The notes under the pieces: model-generated | The model's database searches: none | Seen by the model: the letters and a program-made list of their open reading frames with translations, nothing else | Told to the model about the DNA's origin: nothing | In this document: piece by piece, positions 1-7,529 of the stretch | Position numbering within the stretch: the first letter of the stretch is position 1 | Layout of the letters: every line of letters begins with the position of its first letter | Program-made: the position numbers and the translations under genes | NCBI GenBank assembly: GCA_016256075.1 | Contig: SDVU01000791.1 | Location: forward strand, 1-10,489 | Direction of reading: 5' to 3' | Source: Dictyocoela muelleri | Taxonomy: Eukaryota > Microsporidia | Length of the DNA stretch: 10,489 nt

Positions 1-119
1 TGTAATTATTGTCACTATAAATTTTTATACCATGAAAATTGTTATCTCCTTTTTATAATTTACTTTAATATGCCTTAAAATAAAAAAAAATTAGGATGTT
101 TATAATTATTTTTTTTAAT

Positions 120-395
120 AGCCTCGCTGCAAAATTTTTCCTATTTCTATTAAAGTTAAAAAAGATTATAAAAAAATATTTTGCATGGAATTTCTATTTA
201 ATAATATTTAAATTATGTATCTGACTGCAAATTGTGAATCTACTCTTTGAATTTAAATGTGCTTATAAAATTTTTTATTAATAAAATTTAAAGTATGTAA
301 CTGATTGCGAATTACACTCCTTGAATACAAAAAGGCTATAAAAAGCATTTATTGATAATGCTTGAAGTATGTAGCTGTCTGTGAATTGTGACCTC
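120..395. repeat. diverged tandem repeat, period about 74-80 bp
   Basis: Three clear units carry the motif ATGTAtCTGaCTGcgAATT, starting at about 215, 295 and 369, so the period is 80 and then 74 bp. A fourth, weaker copy with GCTGCAAAA lies near 125. Each unit is followed by an AT-rich tail, best seen in the second unit as a near-palindrome around TTTATTAATAAAATTTA. The units are clearly related but diverged, and no reading frame runs through them. The function is unknown; it could be a satellite remnant or the subterminal array of an element that starts outside the window. Confidence 0.6.
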
Positions 396-413
396 ATATT
401 AAAAATATAATAA

Positions 414-644
414 ACAATTATAAAAAATCAAAGTTTATTTCAGATTTTTAAATATTTACAATCAATTGTATCTTGTTTATTTTTACAGTTTTTTTTTGGT
501 ACTTATAGGCCCATTTTAGAAACACTAAATTCTTTTTTTATTAATAGGCTAATATTACTACAGTTTTATACTCAATGCATAGCTATCAAAGCATTTCATG
601 TCCTCTACCGTAAGTGGACTTTTTTTATTGTACAATTACGCTAG
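414..644 (+). pseudogene. stop-free 76-codon frame without a start; coding-like fragment
   Basis: A frame of 76 codons runs from just after TAA (411-413) to TAG (642-644) with no ATG. In DNA this AT-rich, a run this long is uncommon but not impossible by chance. The better argument is that the second half (about 525-645) is similar to minus-strand DNA at about 1170-1275, and in the matching frame both copies encode a block beginning LLQxYTQC and later RKxTxF. Many differences between the copies fall at third codon positions. It looks like the remnant of a coding exon or of a transposable-element protein. The GTAAGT at 610-615, shared with the other copy, could be a splice donor, but nothing else supports an intron. 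I do not recognise the protein family. Confidence 0.35.
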
Positions 645-779
645 AATAGTCAAAAAGATGCTTTATAAAAAAAATATAACTCAAATTTTATATGTTTCGG
701 ATAAAATTTAAATAAATGTTAATATCATATGATTTTTTAAAAATAATTCTTTGTTTTCATACTTCTATGACGCCCACTT

Positions 780-870
780 GAATAAAAGTTAAAATCTTAC
801 AAATTTTGCATTACCAGGCGCTAAAAAATTTGAAATATTTTTTAGATACATATTTAAATAATCACTTTCT
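780..870 (-). repeat. third, most diverged copy of the dispersed coding-like repeat
   Basis: The plus-strand text around 796-815 (AAAATCTTACAAATTTTGCA followed by TTACC) resembles 1213-1239, and the flank near 850-863 (ATATTTAAATAATC) resembles 1253-1266. Together these make a match of about 75 bp with small gaps. On the minus strand the copy has several stops in the frame used by its relatives, so it is non-coding now. It is a short, eroded member of the same family as 525-645 and 1170-1275. Confidence 0.35.
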
Positions 871-1149
871 TAATGATCTAAAATGACCAACTAGAGTACA
901 TTTAAAAAAGAATAACCAAGTTTATAAACTATGTCTAATAAAGAACATAATTTTGATATGTGTATTTGAAAATATATTAATATTTCTTCTATTTTTTGAA
1001 TATTATATCTAGTATTTTATACTATTTTTTTAAATTAAGTCACAGGAAGAAGGTACTGAGATTTTCTATAAAAATTAATAAAACAAGAATCGAAATTAAT
1101 TAAATTTTATTGTGAACTTTTTATATTTATTTTTTCTATTATTTATATA

Positions 1150-1764
1150 TTTTTTTTTGGTATTATAAACTAGTTAGAACATAAAAATAGTAAACTTACG
1201 CTAAAGGAGTTGAAATCTTCTAAAGATTTGGCATTGCGTATATAACTGTAGTAAATATTTAATAATCTAAAAAAAACTTTCAAAATTTATATTTTATAGT
1301 TGTTTATTATAATTTTTGGTGCAAGTTCGTGTACCTGTACAGGTGTAATTATTATTAACTTGCATTGTTATTATTTATAACATTAAATAGTAAAATTCAA
1401 AATCATAAAAAAAAATTAGAAAAAAAATAGCTATTACAAAAAACATATAAAACTTCGTACCACACACTTTAAATTTATTTATATAACAATGTTTTTTACG
1501 AGAAATATTACGATCATTGTCGTCTCCTATTGTGAATTATCATTTATAAATTATAAAATAACAAAGAATATACTTTTAATGGTATAACAGTCACATTATT
1601 TTTTTATCTATTAAAATAGATAATCGATGATTAAATTTCGTATCAGAATAACAAAAAAATCTCAAAGTAAATAAAAAGCGTCGTGTATAATTTATAATAG
1701 GCTCTAGTGAAAAAGGTACATCCATAAATTTTAAAATAGACAAAATAATGTAAAAAAAGGGCTA
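1150..1764 (-). pseudogene. eroded minus-strand coding sequence, family unknown
   Basis: One minus-strand frame runs from a TAG at 1764-1762 to about 1150 with roughly nine stops in about 205 codons, against about twenty expected by chance in such AT-rich DNA. The first open part is 56 codons with an ATG at 1725 (MDVPFSL..., ending at TGA 1593-1591). A second open part of 53 codons (1536-1378) has a basic stretch (RNISRKKH) followed by a hydrophobic run that could be one membrane segment (FYMFFVIAIFFLIFF). The downstream part (about 1170-1275) is similar to the plus-strand frame at 525-645. The frame shares the block RFFCY and a 20-nt stretch with one mismatch with the interrupted frame at 3879-4209. 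I do not recognise the family. It could be a dead host gene or a dead element protein. Confidence 0.4.
1333..1344. repeat. perfect 12-bp palindrome ACCTGTACAGGT
   Basis: A perfect self-complementary 12-mer lies inside the eroded minus-strand frame, in an island richer in G+C than its surroundings. It could be a protein-binding site or simply chance. No second copy was seen in the window. Confidence 0.4.
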
Positions 1765-2087
1765 CAAGCTACAAAAAAAAATTCATAAGAGTTATTAAAC
1801 ATAAAATATTTTTTTTATTATACTTTTTTTTAATTTTTTACATAAAAATGTATATATCGAAATTGCCATAAAAGTTTTCTAATGTGATAAATTATTTTCT
1901 CGTATTTTAAAATTGTTATTTTTTTAATATTAGACTTCTAGGACGGACTATATTGTCGAATAACCAGCATTTAACATCACTTTGTATAAATTTTTACCGA
2001 TAAGATAGTTAAGGTCTGATTTTATATAATTAATATCTAGGGAAAAATCCACCAGAGATTTTTTTTATCCAAAATACCTAAATTTGA
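1765..2087. other. AT-rich stretch, nothing recognised
   Basis: Long A/T runs and no reading frame, repeat or hairpin that I can support on either strand. Confidence 0.5.
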
Positions 2088-2285
2088 ACAAAATATTATA
2101 AAAGCAAAAAAGTTGGCAAAAATAGGTCGTTAAAGTGGTATTTTTATGACATAAAAGAGATGTTATCGAGTACATTCGTTTTTATTCGTAACAAAGAGAG
2201 TAGTCTCATATATATATTAAAAACAACTTATTGAGAAATTTTTTTCTTTCGAATCACAAATATTAAAAGAACGAATATAAATTAG
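2088..2285 (+). pseudogene. eroded frame, faint BED-zinc-finger look
   Basis: A 48-codon open stretch (2088-2231) is followed, after a TGA, by 16 more codons in the same frame up to TAG 2283-2285. The order of features, with KVGKNRSLKW, then RNKESS and then LIYILKTTYE, resembles the layout of a BED zinc finger (aromatic W, then C-x2-C, then a TSNLxxHLxxxH-like helix). The cysteines and histidines that bind zinc are not present: the positions where they would lie hold F, I and Y. The resemblance is therefore weak and may be chance. If real, this would be the N-terminus of a dead hAT-type transposase or a host BED protein. Confidence 0.2.
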
Positions 2286-2316
2286 ATCAGATTTTAATAC
2301 AATATAAGGTAAAAGA

Positions 2317-2577
2317 ATGAGCATTGATAACAAAAGAGTCGGTTATGAATATAATCGTTTAGGAGTCAACAAAAATACGTATAATATACTTCTAAACCAA
2401 AGAAGTATTATAAAATTGGTGAATAGAATATAAAAAGAATTAACAATAAAAAAATTTTTTGATATACCCATTGAAGTAAAGAATACTTCGAAAAAAAAAA
2501 AATTATTTTTTGATTCTGGATGTGATGAGTTTTATAGAATCTTTTTTTTAGTAACATCATTAAACACTACCTCCTAA
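2317..2577 (+). pseudogene. 87-codon frame with one internal stop, protein unknown
   Basis: The frame begins at ATG 2317, with an in-frame TAA shortly upstream, and runs to TAA 2575-2577 with a single internal TAA at 2431-2433. This splits it into 38 and 47 codons. The composition is more varied than A/T noise gives, with D, G, E, R, C and V residues (MSIDNKRVGYEYNR...; later FDSGCDEFYRIFF). The last nine codons overlap the first unit of the 85-bp array, so that array may have landed on, or be part of, the gene. It is in a different frame from the open stretch just upstream, so the two would need a shift between them if they were once one gene. I do not recognise it. Confidence 0.3.
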
Positions 2578-2835
2578 AATAATGTCCTTTATTAAATTAA
2601 ATTATAAATTTAATAAAAAAAATCATTTTTTTTTAATAAAAATGTATTAAGAGCCTCACGACAAATAATTTCTCATCTTTTTGATAAGAGAAAAAACAAT
2701 TTACGATGAATAATTTTATTAATATAAAAATTCAAGTTTGACAGACCAATAATCTTATCTCTATTTATATATAAAAAATCGTTTTTTTTGATAACGAATT
2801 TTATTAATAAAATTTTTTAAAAATTTAGTTTACTC
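2549..2835 (+). repeat. left array of diverged ~85-bp units (inverted partner at 7530-7921)
   Basis: About three tandem units can be seen, starting near 2549, 2651 and 2737. Each has a CC/GAC-type start, then an AAATAATG-like motif, then an A-rich middle, then GATAAcGAATTTTATTAATA or a relative. The 20-mer ATTAAGAGCCTCACGACAAA at 2646-2665 is present exactly, inverted, at 7816-7835. Similarity to the partner array extends out to about 2550 (GTAACATCAT against GTTACTTCAT on the other side). The arrays look like the subterminal or terminal inverted repeats of an element that encloses 2836-7529. Confidence 0.65.
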
Positions 2836-3878
2836 ATTTTTTTATTATTATAAAAAATGTATATTTAAATAATATTCAATCGTATATTTAAACAATAGTG
2901 ATGCATATAACGGTAATATATGAGAAACGACTGGTTAAAGATGACAGTTAAACATATAATTAAGTAATTGTTACAAAATATAGTTTTCAATATAATTCTT
3001 TATAAAAATTATTCTTCAACGTTTCTATTTAGTTTATACATAAATTTTAATGTAGTATCAAGATATAAAACGTGATTTCAAATACATTTTCTTTATAATG
3101 GCCGAAAAATAGAATTCACATTTATCCCGTGTTTATTAATTTTAATTGCCTTCTAATTATACAAATATCATCGCTAATTACCTCGTGGATTTTAAATTTC
3201 ACATTTGCACATCAATAACTTTATAATGATTAGGATAATATATAGATTCAATAAATTAGATCTTCGGAATTTAATATGTTATTTGTACTTACAATCATAA
3301 CAGTAAATCCTATTAATAATATATCAAATGCTTTTATATTATACTTGCGTCTATATTATGCCATTATTATATAATCAGCTTCTAAAATCCTGGACGTTAT
3401 TGTTTTCCATAATTTATTTTTAAAAAATATCGATATCAATTCATTTAAACACCAAAAAAAATTTTTTAATCCGTGGCACTATGTTTACTATTATTATAAT
3501 AAAACAACATTGTCTAAATGATTAATTATTTAAAATTCCTAGTGGCATAAATTTATGTAATCTCTCTTTTATTGTTTTACATGAGGGTTCTATTTGTCAT
3601 TTACTCTTATGATGATAAGACAGCACAATGACAGAAGAAACATTAAATTATTGTAATTATTAGTTAATGCGGTATAACCAAATTATAAATCCTATCAGTA
3701 TGAAATAGTTTCTAAAATTCTTAATTATAAAAGTGTTTTAGCAATATTTTCATGAAATAATAAGTTTCATATTTTTGGACTTATATGACATTCCAATTTT
3801 TGTACATGAATTAATAAACGTGAAAATATATTTATAAATTCATTATTTATGCTATATAAATTAAGTAAATCAGAACAA
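2836..3878. other. 1-kb stretch without a supportable gene
   Basis: Both strands carry only short open stretches. The minus-strand frame of the neighbouring broken gene continues downstream of its TAG (3879-3881) with runs of 24-29 codons, for example around 3465-3540, but also with stops at close to the chance rate, so I do not call it coding. No repeat or RNA gene was recognised. In the nested model this is the interior of the unit enclosed by the 85-bp arrays. Confidence 0.45.
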
Positions 3879-4209
3879 CTAAAAGCTATTCTCTCTGATA
3901 CTGTGTATTATTGGTGTTATGCTAAAATAAGATATAGATAACTGCTCTCTTCTACTATTCTCATAATCTTTAAGAACATTTAACACATCGTTTAGAGATA
4001 TTAAATATGCATAGGATTTGACACATTCAAATGTGTTTTTTACACCTGCTCTTGTCTTCAAAAAGATTTTTTTATAACATTGACCATTATTCAATTCAAA
4101 ATAACAAAAAAATCTAGAACAAATATCGTTTATTATATAAAATGGTCTATTGGATAATATCGATTTACAATTTGCGATTGAGTATCTCTTTTCAATTTTT
4201 ATCGTAATA
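3879..4209 (-). pseudogene. 3' part of a minus-strand frame cut by the Tc1/mariner element
   Basis: The frame reads open leftwards from the transposon edge (4209) to TAG 3881-3879 and contains no ATG. If the element and one copy of its TA are set aside, the same frame continues on the other side at 7162-7143, giving 116 open codons. Such a run is improbable by chance. The composition is protein-like: SILSNRPFYIINDICS, then RFFCYFELNNGQCYKK, then KTRAGVKNTFECVK, then LNDVLNVLKDYENSRREQ, with charged and cysteine residues spread through it. No family is recognised. Directly upstream of the right piece lies TAA (7165-7163), preceded by AAG at a place where a splice acceptor could be, or else a shift from an ATG at about 7176-7174. 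The gene is disrupted and presumably dead. Confidence 0.5.
4208..4209. repeat. TA target-site duplication, left
   Basis: TA directly precedes the CAGGG terminus at 4210. This matches the TA following CCCTG at 7141-7142 and is the insertion signature of Tc1/mariner elements. Confidence 0.85.
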
Positions 4210-4674
4210 CAGGGTATTTATTTTTATAGTCCACTAATTTCATTTTTATAGTCCACTAATTTCATTTTTATAGTCTACTAATTTCATTTTAATAGTCCAC
4301 TAATTTCATTTTAATAGCCCCTTCGTTTGATATTTAAGTCCCTTCGTCGCATTATTGTCCCTTCGTTGCATTATTATAGCAATTCGTAGTATTATTATTA
4401 TCCCTTCGATGCATTATTATAGTTTCTATATTGCATTATCATAGTCGAATTACAGGTTTTATCACAGTTATAGTTTTTTTATAGTTATAGAACTTGCTTT
4501 GCAAAGTTATAGACACATCTTTTCATATTTATAGACACATCTTTTCAAAGTTATAGACACATCTTTTCAAAGTTATAGACACATCTTTTCAAAGTTATAG
4601 ACACATCTTTCAAAGTTAAAAGCACACTTTCATTGCTATAGATGATTTGCGAAGATTCAGCTCGGCTAATTTCG
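4210..4674. repeat. left arm: about twenty ~22-bp repeats in three graded types
   Basis: The arm is a run of roughly 20-22-bp units that change type inwards. The first four or five carry ATAGTCCACTAATTTCA. The next group carries the type TAGTCCCTTCGTTGCATTAT (to about 4450). After an irregular part (TCGAATTACAGGTTTT), about five units carry ATAGACACATCTTTTCAAAG (about 4505-4610). The arm closes with AGCACA and GCTATAGATGATTTGC. Almost the whole order recurs inverted at 5525-5824. Iterated subterminal units of this kind are often transposase-binding sites, which is an inference here. Confidence 0.85.
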
Positions 4675-4738
4675 TCTCGATTTATAAAATTTTTAACTCT
4701 TATTTTGTATCTTTTTTTTCAATATTTGTTAAAAAATA

Positions 4739-5511
4739 GAGGCGTTCTAAAAATGGCTAAAAAAGGGTCAAAAATACGGGCAAAAAAAAATCAGGGCTAA
4801 AAATCAGGGCTAAAAATTTAAGATCAAAATTAAGGGCTAAATAAATATGGAGTTGGATAACGGATCAAAATTTAGGGCTAAAAAATATAGGCTAAAAAAC
4901 AGGGCTAAAAATAAAGATAAAAATTAAGGGCTAAAAAATAAGGCGTAAAAATTAAGGATCAAAATAGGGGCTAAAATATAAGTCCTAAAAATCGGGACTA
5001 AAAATTAAGGACCAAAATTAAGGGCTAAAAAATAAGATTAAAAAATATAAGATAAAAATTAAGGGCAAAAAAAATAAGAGCAAAAAATAAGGATTTATAA
5101 AAAGGATTATAATACGGGTTAAAAATTAAGGATCAAAATTAAGAGCTAAAAAATAAGGGCAAAAAATAAGGATTAATAATAAAGATTAAAAATACGGGTT
5201 AAAAAAAAGGATAAAAAATACGGGTTAAAAAATACGTTTAAAAGAATAAGGGTTTAAAATAAGAGCTAAAATTTAGGGTTTTAAAAATAAAGATTAAAAA
5301 TAAGAGTTAAAAAATAAGGTTTAAAAAAAAGGGTAAAAAAAAGGGTTAAAAAATAAGAGTTAAAAATAAGGGTTGGAAAATAAAGGTTAAAACTTGAGGG
5401 TTGTAATAAGAAACAAAAATAGGTATAAAAATTTGGGTTTTAAAATAAGTATTTGAAAATAAATGTTAAAAATAAAGGCTAAAAACTAGTGGTCAAAAAA
5501 TATGGGTTAAA
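4739..5511. repeat. purine-rich minisatellite, ~11-15-bp units, nearly C-free plus strand
   Basis: Some fifty units of the form AAAAATTAAGGGCTA or shorter fill the loop between the two inverted arms. The plus strand is almost only A, G and T. In the left half the common unit has GGGCTAAAA or GGATCAAAA; right of about 5100 it becomes GGGTTAAAA, so C is progressively replaced by T along the array. There is no coding frame. It resembles telomere-like sequence only in the GGGTTA core; spacing and context are those of an internal repeat of a transposon. Confidence 0.8.
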
Positions 5512-5524
5512 TTTAATAAATCAC

Positions 5525-5824
5525 TGAAATTTGCCAGAGAAATTTTAGCAGATCATCTATAGCACTGTAAAATGTGCTTTTATACTATGAATGGATGGAT
5601 CTAAAACTCTGAAAAGATGTGTCTATAACATTGAAAAGATGGTCTATCAATATGAAAAAGGTCTGTGACTATGGAAAAAAACCTGTAATTGGACTATAAT
5701 AATAATACGAAAAGACTATGATATTGCTAAGAAGAGACTATAATAATGCAACAAAGGCACTATAAAAATGAAACGTAAGGACTATAATAATGCGACGAAT
5801 GGACTATAAAAATGAAAATGACTG
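5525..5824. repeat. inner inverted arm ending in a terminus-like sequence
   Basis: Read on the minus strand from 5824 this is CAGTCATTTTCATTTTTATA, then units of the CCCTTCG type, then TCCAATTACAGGTTTT, then units of the ACACATCTTTTCA type, then GCTATAGATGATCTGC. That is the same order as the left arm (4210-4674), but with fewer copies of the first type. Its outer end resembles the element terminus CAGGGTATTTCATTTTTATA and is followed by TA (5825-5826). Positions 4210-5824 therefore look like a complete foldback element of 1.6 kb sharing its left end with the larger one. Confidence 0.75.
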
Positions 5825-5865
5825 TAATAAAAAAGTTTAAATATATATTTTGATCATTTTAATGT

Positions 5866-6951
5866 TTAAATGATTTCTTTATTAGCTTTAGTTTTATCTA
5901 GCCCTTCACGCATATGTTTAAAGTAACCATCCATTATGAAAGCTTCACTTACCAACACATCTTGCACTGTATTATTCAGCTGAACACGATTCAAACTCCT
6001 ATGTCTTTGGTTAACACGAGCCTTTAAGCATGCAAAAAACTCTTCTATCGGATTAAGTTGGAGGGAGTAGGGTATCGAAAAAAGAAGAATCTAGCGTTTT
6101 GCTGCTACGGATTTTCTAACATTCGAGATCTTCTAAATGGAAACATTGTTATTATAATATATTTTTGTAAATTTGATCTGGATATGGGCCATTCTGTTTG
6201 GATAAAGCTAAGAATATCCATTGACTTAAAACTTATGACCTTGATATTTGATGCGACAATGACTTGTTTATCTATTGCGCAGAGAATAGAAACGTTTGCA
6301 CCCTTAGAATTTGGTACGTTTATAAAGCATTATGTATTCTTAGGAGAGTATCCTAGCTATTGATTAAGATGAAGATTAAATCCAGACTCGTCTAAAAAAA
6401 TCAATGGCTCATCAGTGAAAAAATCTAACGAAGTACTGTATCGATGTTTAACTTCTTTGTATATATTGCTGTTTCTATTTATAGGAACCAAAGTTAGTTT
6501 TTTACTTGTATAATTCATAGTTTTTTTTATACGGTTACTGTTGTGGCAGAATTAGAACTTGCATTAGAATATGTTTTAAGTTTTTCATAGATTCGATAAA
6601 CTAATGCATGGGTTGAGTCCTATCTCAAAAGCTATGATATTTTTGCTAAAGAGGTATCTTTTTTTGGTTTTTTTTTCTCTGGATCCGATTTAAAAACTGA
6701 GACATCAAAAAACTCACTTTCTAAATATTTGCTATAAAGCCTATAATTGTTTTTAATGAAAGGTTATATATATGAACCCTGTCTTTAGGTGCCTTACTCT
6801 CGTTTAACAAATTTATGAAACATTTTACTGTATCCATTTGTGATAACCTACCTCTCTTTGCAACTACAATCTTAAATAGTTCATCGATGGGCATGTCTTA
6901 ATTGTCTATTCCTCGTGAATTTTCTTTAGATTCTTCGTAATCATCAATCAT
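5866..6951 (-). pseudogene. Tc1/mariner-type (DD34E) transposase, eroded
   Basis: The enzyme would cut and join DNA at TA sites. The span from ATG 6951-6949 to TAA 5868-5866 is 1086 bp, about 361 codons, normal for the group. The N-terminal part (MDTVKCFINLLNES..., then LSLKTIIGFIANI) fits a helix-turn-helix. The core has LIFLDESGFNLHL with the first catalytic D at 6392-6390, then GYSPKN and NVPNSKGANVSILCAID. The C-terminal part has YSLQLNPIEEFFACLKARV with the catalytic E at 6045-6043. The second acidic position (6150-6148) reads AAC (Asn), exactly 35 codons before E, which is the DD34E spacing. In-frame stops include 6900-6898, 6723-6721 and a TAG in the C-terminal part. The three parts lie in different frames: start and C-terminus share one, the DESGF part is in another. 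The gene is dead. It reads towards the inner arm. Confidence 0.88.
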
Positions 6952-6965
6952 TTAAGGGGGTTGTA

Positions 6966-7140
6966 AAAAAAGTATAAAAAATAAATGGACTATAAAAATG
7001 AAAAAAGTGGACTAAAAAAATGAAATAAGTGGACTAAAAAATAAAATAACTGGACTATAAAAGTGAAATTAGTGGACTATAAAAATGAAATTAGTAAACT
7101 AAAAAATGATATGAGTGGACTATAAAAATGAAATACCCTG
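6966..7140. repeat. right terminal arm of the transposon
   Basis: About seven or eight units with the complement of the ATAGTCCACTAATTTCA type (read as GTGGACTATAAAAATGAAAT on plus) run to the terminus AAATACCCTG at 7140. Only the first repeat type of the left arm is present; the CCCTTCG and ACACATC types are missing here and occur instead in the inner arm at 5525-5824. Confidence 0.85.
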
Positions 7141-7142
7141 TA
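7141..7142. repeat. TA target-site duplication, right
   Basis: TA directly follows the terminus CCCTG (7136-7140) and pairs with the TA at 4208-4209. Confidence 0.85.
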
Positions 7143-7162
7143 ATCGTGATATTTATTTCAAC
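7143..7162 (-). pseudogene. short 5' piece of the frame split by the transposon
   Basis: Seven codons (VEINITI, the last shared with the target TA) stay in frame with the 3879-4209 piece across the TA site. The frame is closed by TAA at 7165-7163. The upstream sequence up to about 7330 has no clear exon, and the true start is not identified. Confidence 0.4.
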
Positions 7163-7529
7163 TTATGTATATCATTAAAGCTATGTTTTCTTGTTTGTTT
7201 TTAATTTAATTTAACGAAACATTTGGGTTTATCTCTAAAATAATTTATTAATTTTTTAAGAAAAAAAGATTAAGTTTTAATAATTAAGATTTTTTTATGA
7301 TTTTTAAAAATATAGGCAGAATTCATTTAAAATTAAAAAATTTATAATTATGAAAAAATTCATTTTACCGTCGTTAATTTATTATATAAACATAATTATC
7401 TGCACTTATTTATCTAAAAATTCATTATCTGAAATACATTATATAATATACAATATATGAAATTCAATATCTAAAATTCAATTTTTAAAATTCAATACCT
7501 AAACAAAAAATATCTAAAATGATTTTTTT
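7163..7529. repeat. AT-rich stretch with a short 14-bp tandem repeat
   Basis: No gene is visible. The only structure is three perfect-period units of AAATTCAATwyyTA at 7460-7501, with looser relatives on both sides (about 7415-7525). It could be the decayed inner edge of the 85-bp array that follows. Confidence 0.5.

Larger units (their letters stand above)
4210..7140 (-). mobile_element. Tc1/mariner-like DNA transposon, 2.93 kb, inactive
   Basis: The ends are inverted: CAGGGTATTT at 4210 and its complement AAATACCCTG ending at 7140, each flanked by TA. Inwards from each end the same repeat of about 22 bp (core ATAGTCCACTAATTTCA) is iterated, giving inverted arms of about 110-175 bp that match best. 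Inside, in order on the plus strand, lie the long left arm, an A/G-rich minisatellite, an inverted inner arm, the eroded minus-strand transposase and the right arm. The length is well above the usual 1.2-1.7 kb of the group; the excess comes from the foldback and minisatellite (4210-5824). The transposase has stops and shifts, so this copy is not autonomous. It sits inside a minus-strand reading frame. Confidence 0.9.

Noticed and set aside
1141-1539. Ciliate-type genetic code (TAA/TAG read as Gln), since this minus frame has no TGA over a long distance.
   Set aside because: TGA is expected rarely in such AT-rich DNA, stops in the transposase fall where relatives usually have Arg or Lys, and the transposase also has frame shifts. 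Decay explains the stops without a changed code.
3430-3878. Continuation of the split minus-strand frame past its TAG.
   Set aside because: Six stops fall in the first fifteen codons and later ones occur near the chance rate.
4739-5511. Interstitial telomere-like sequence because of GGGTTA cores.
   Set aside because: The cores are separated by variable A-rich spacers, lie in the loop of a transposon foldback and change to GGGCTA on the left. True telomeric repeats would be tightly iterated.
6058-6363. A 101-codon plus-strand open frame.
   Set aside because: It lies antisense to the transposase core, and the minus strand carries recognisable DD34E motifs there. The plus frame has no family resemblance and is a shadow.
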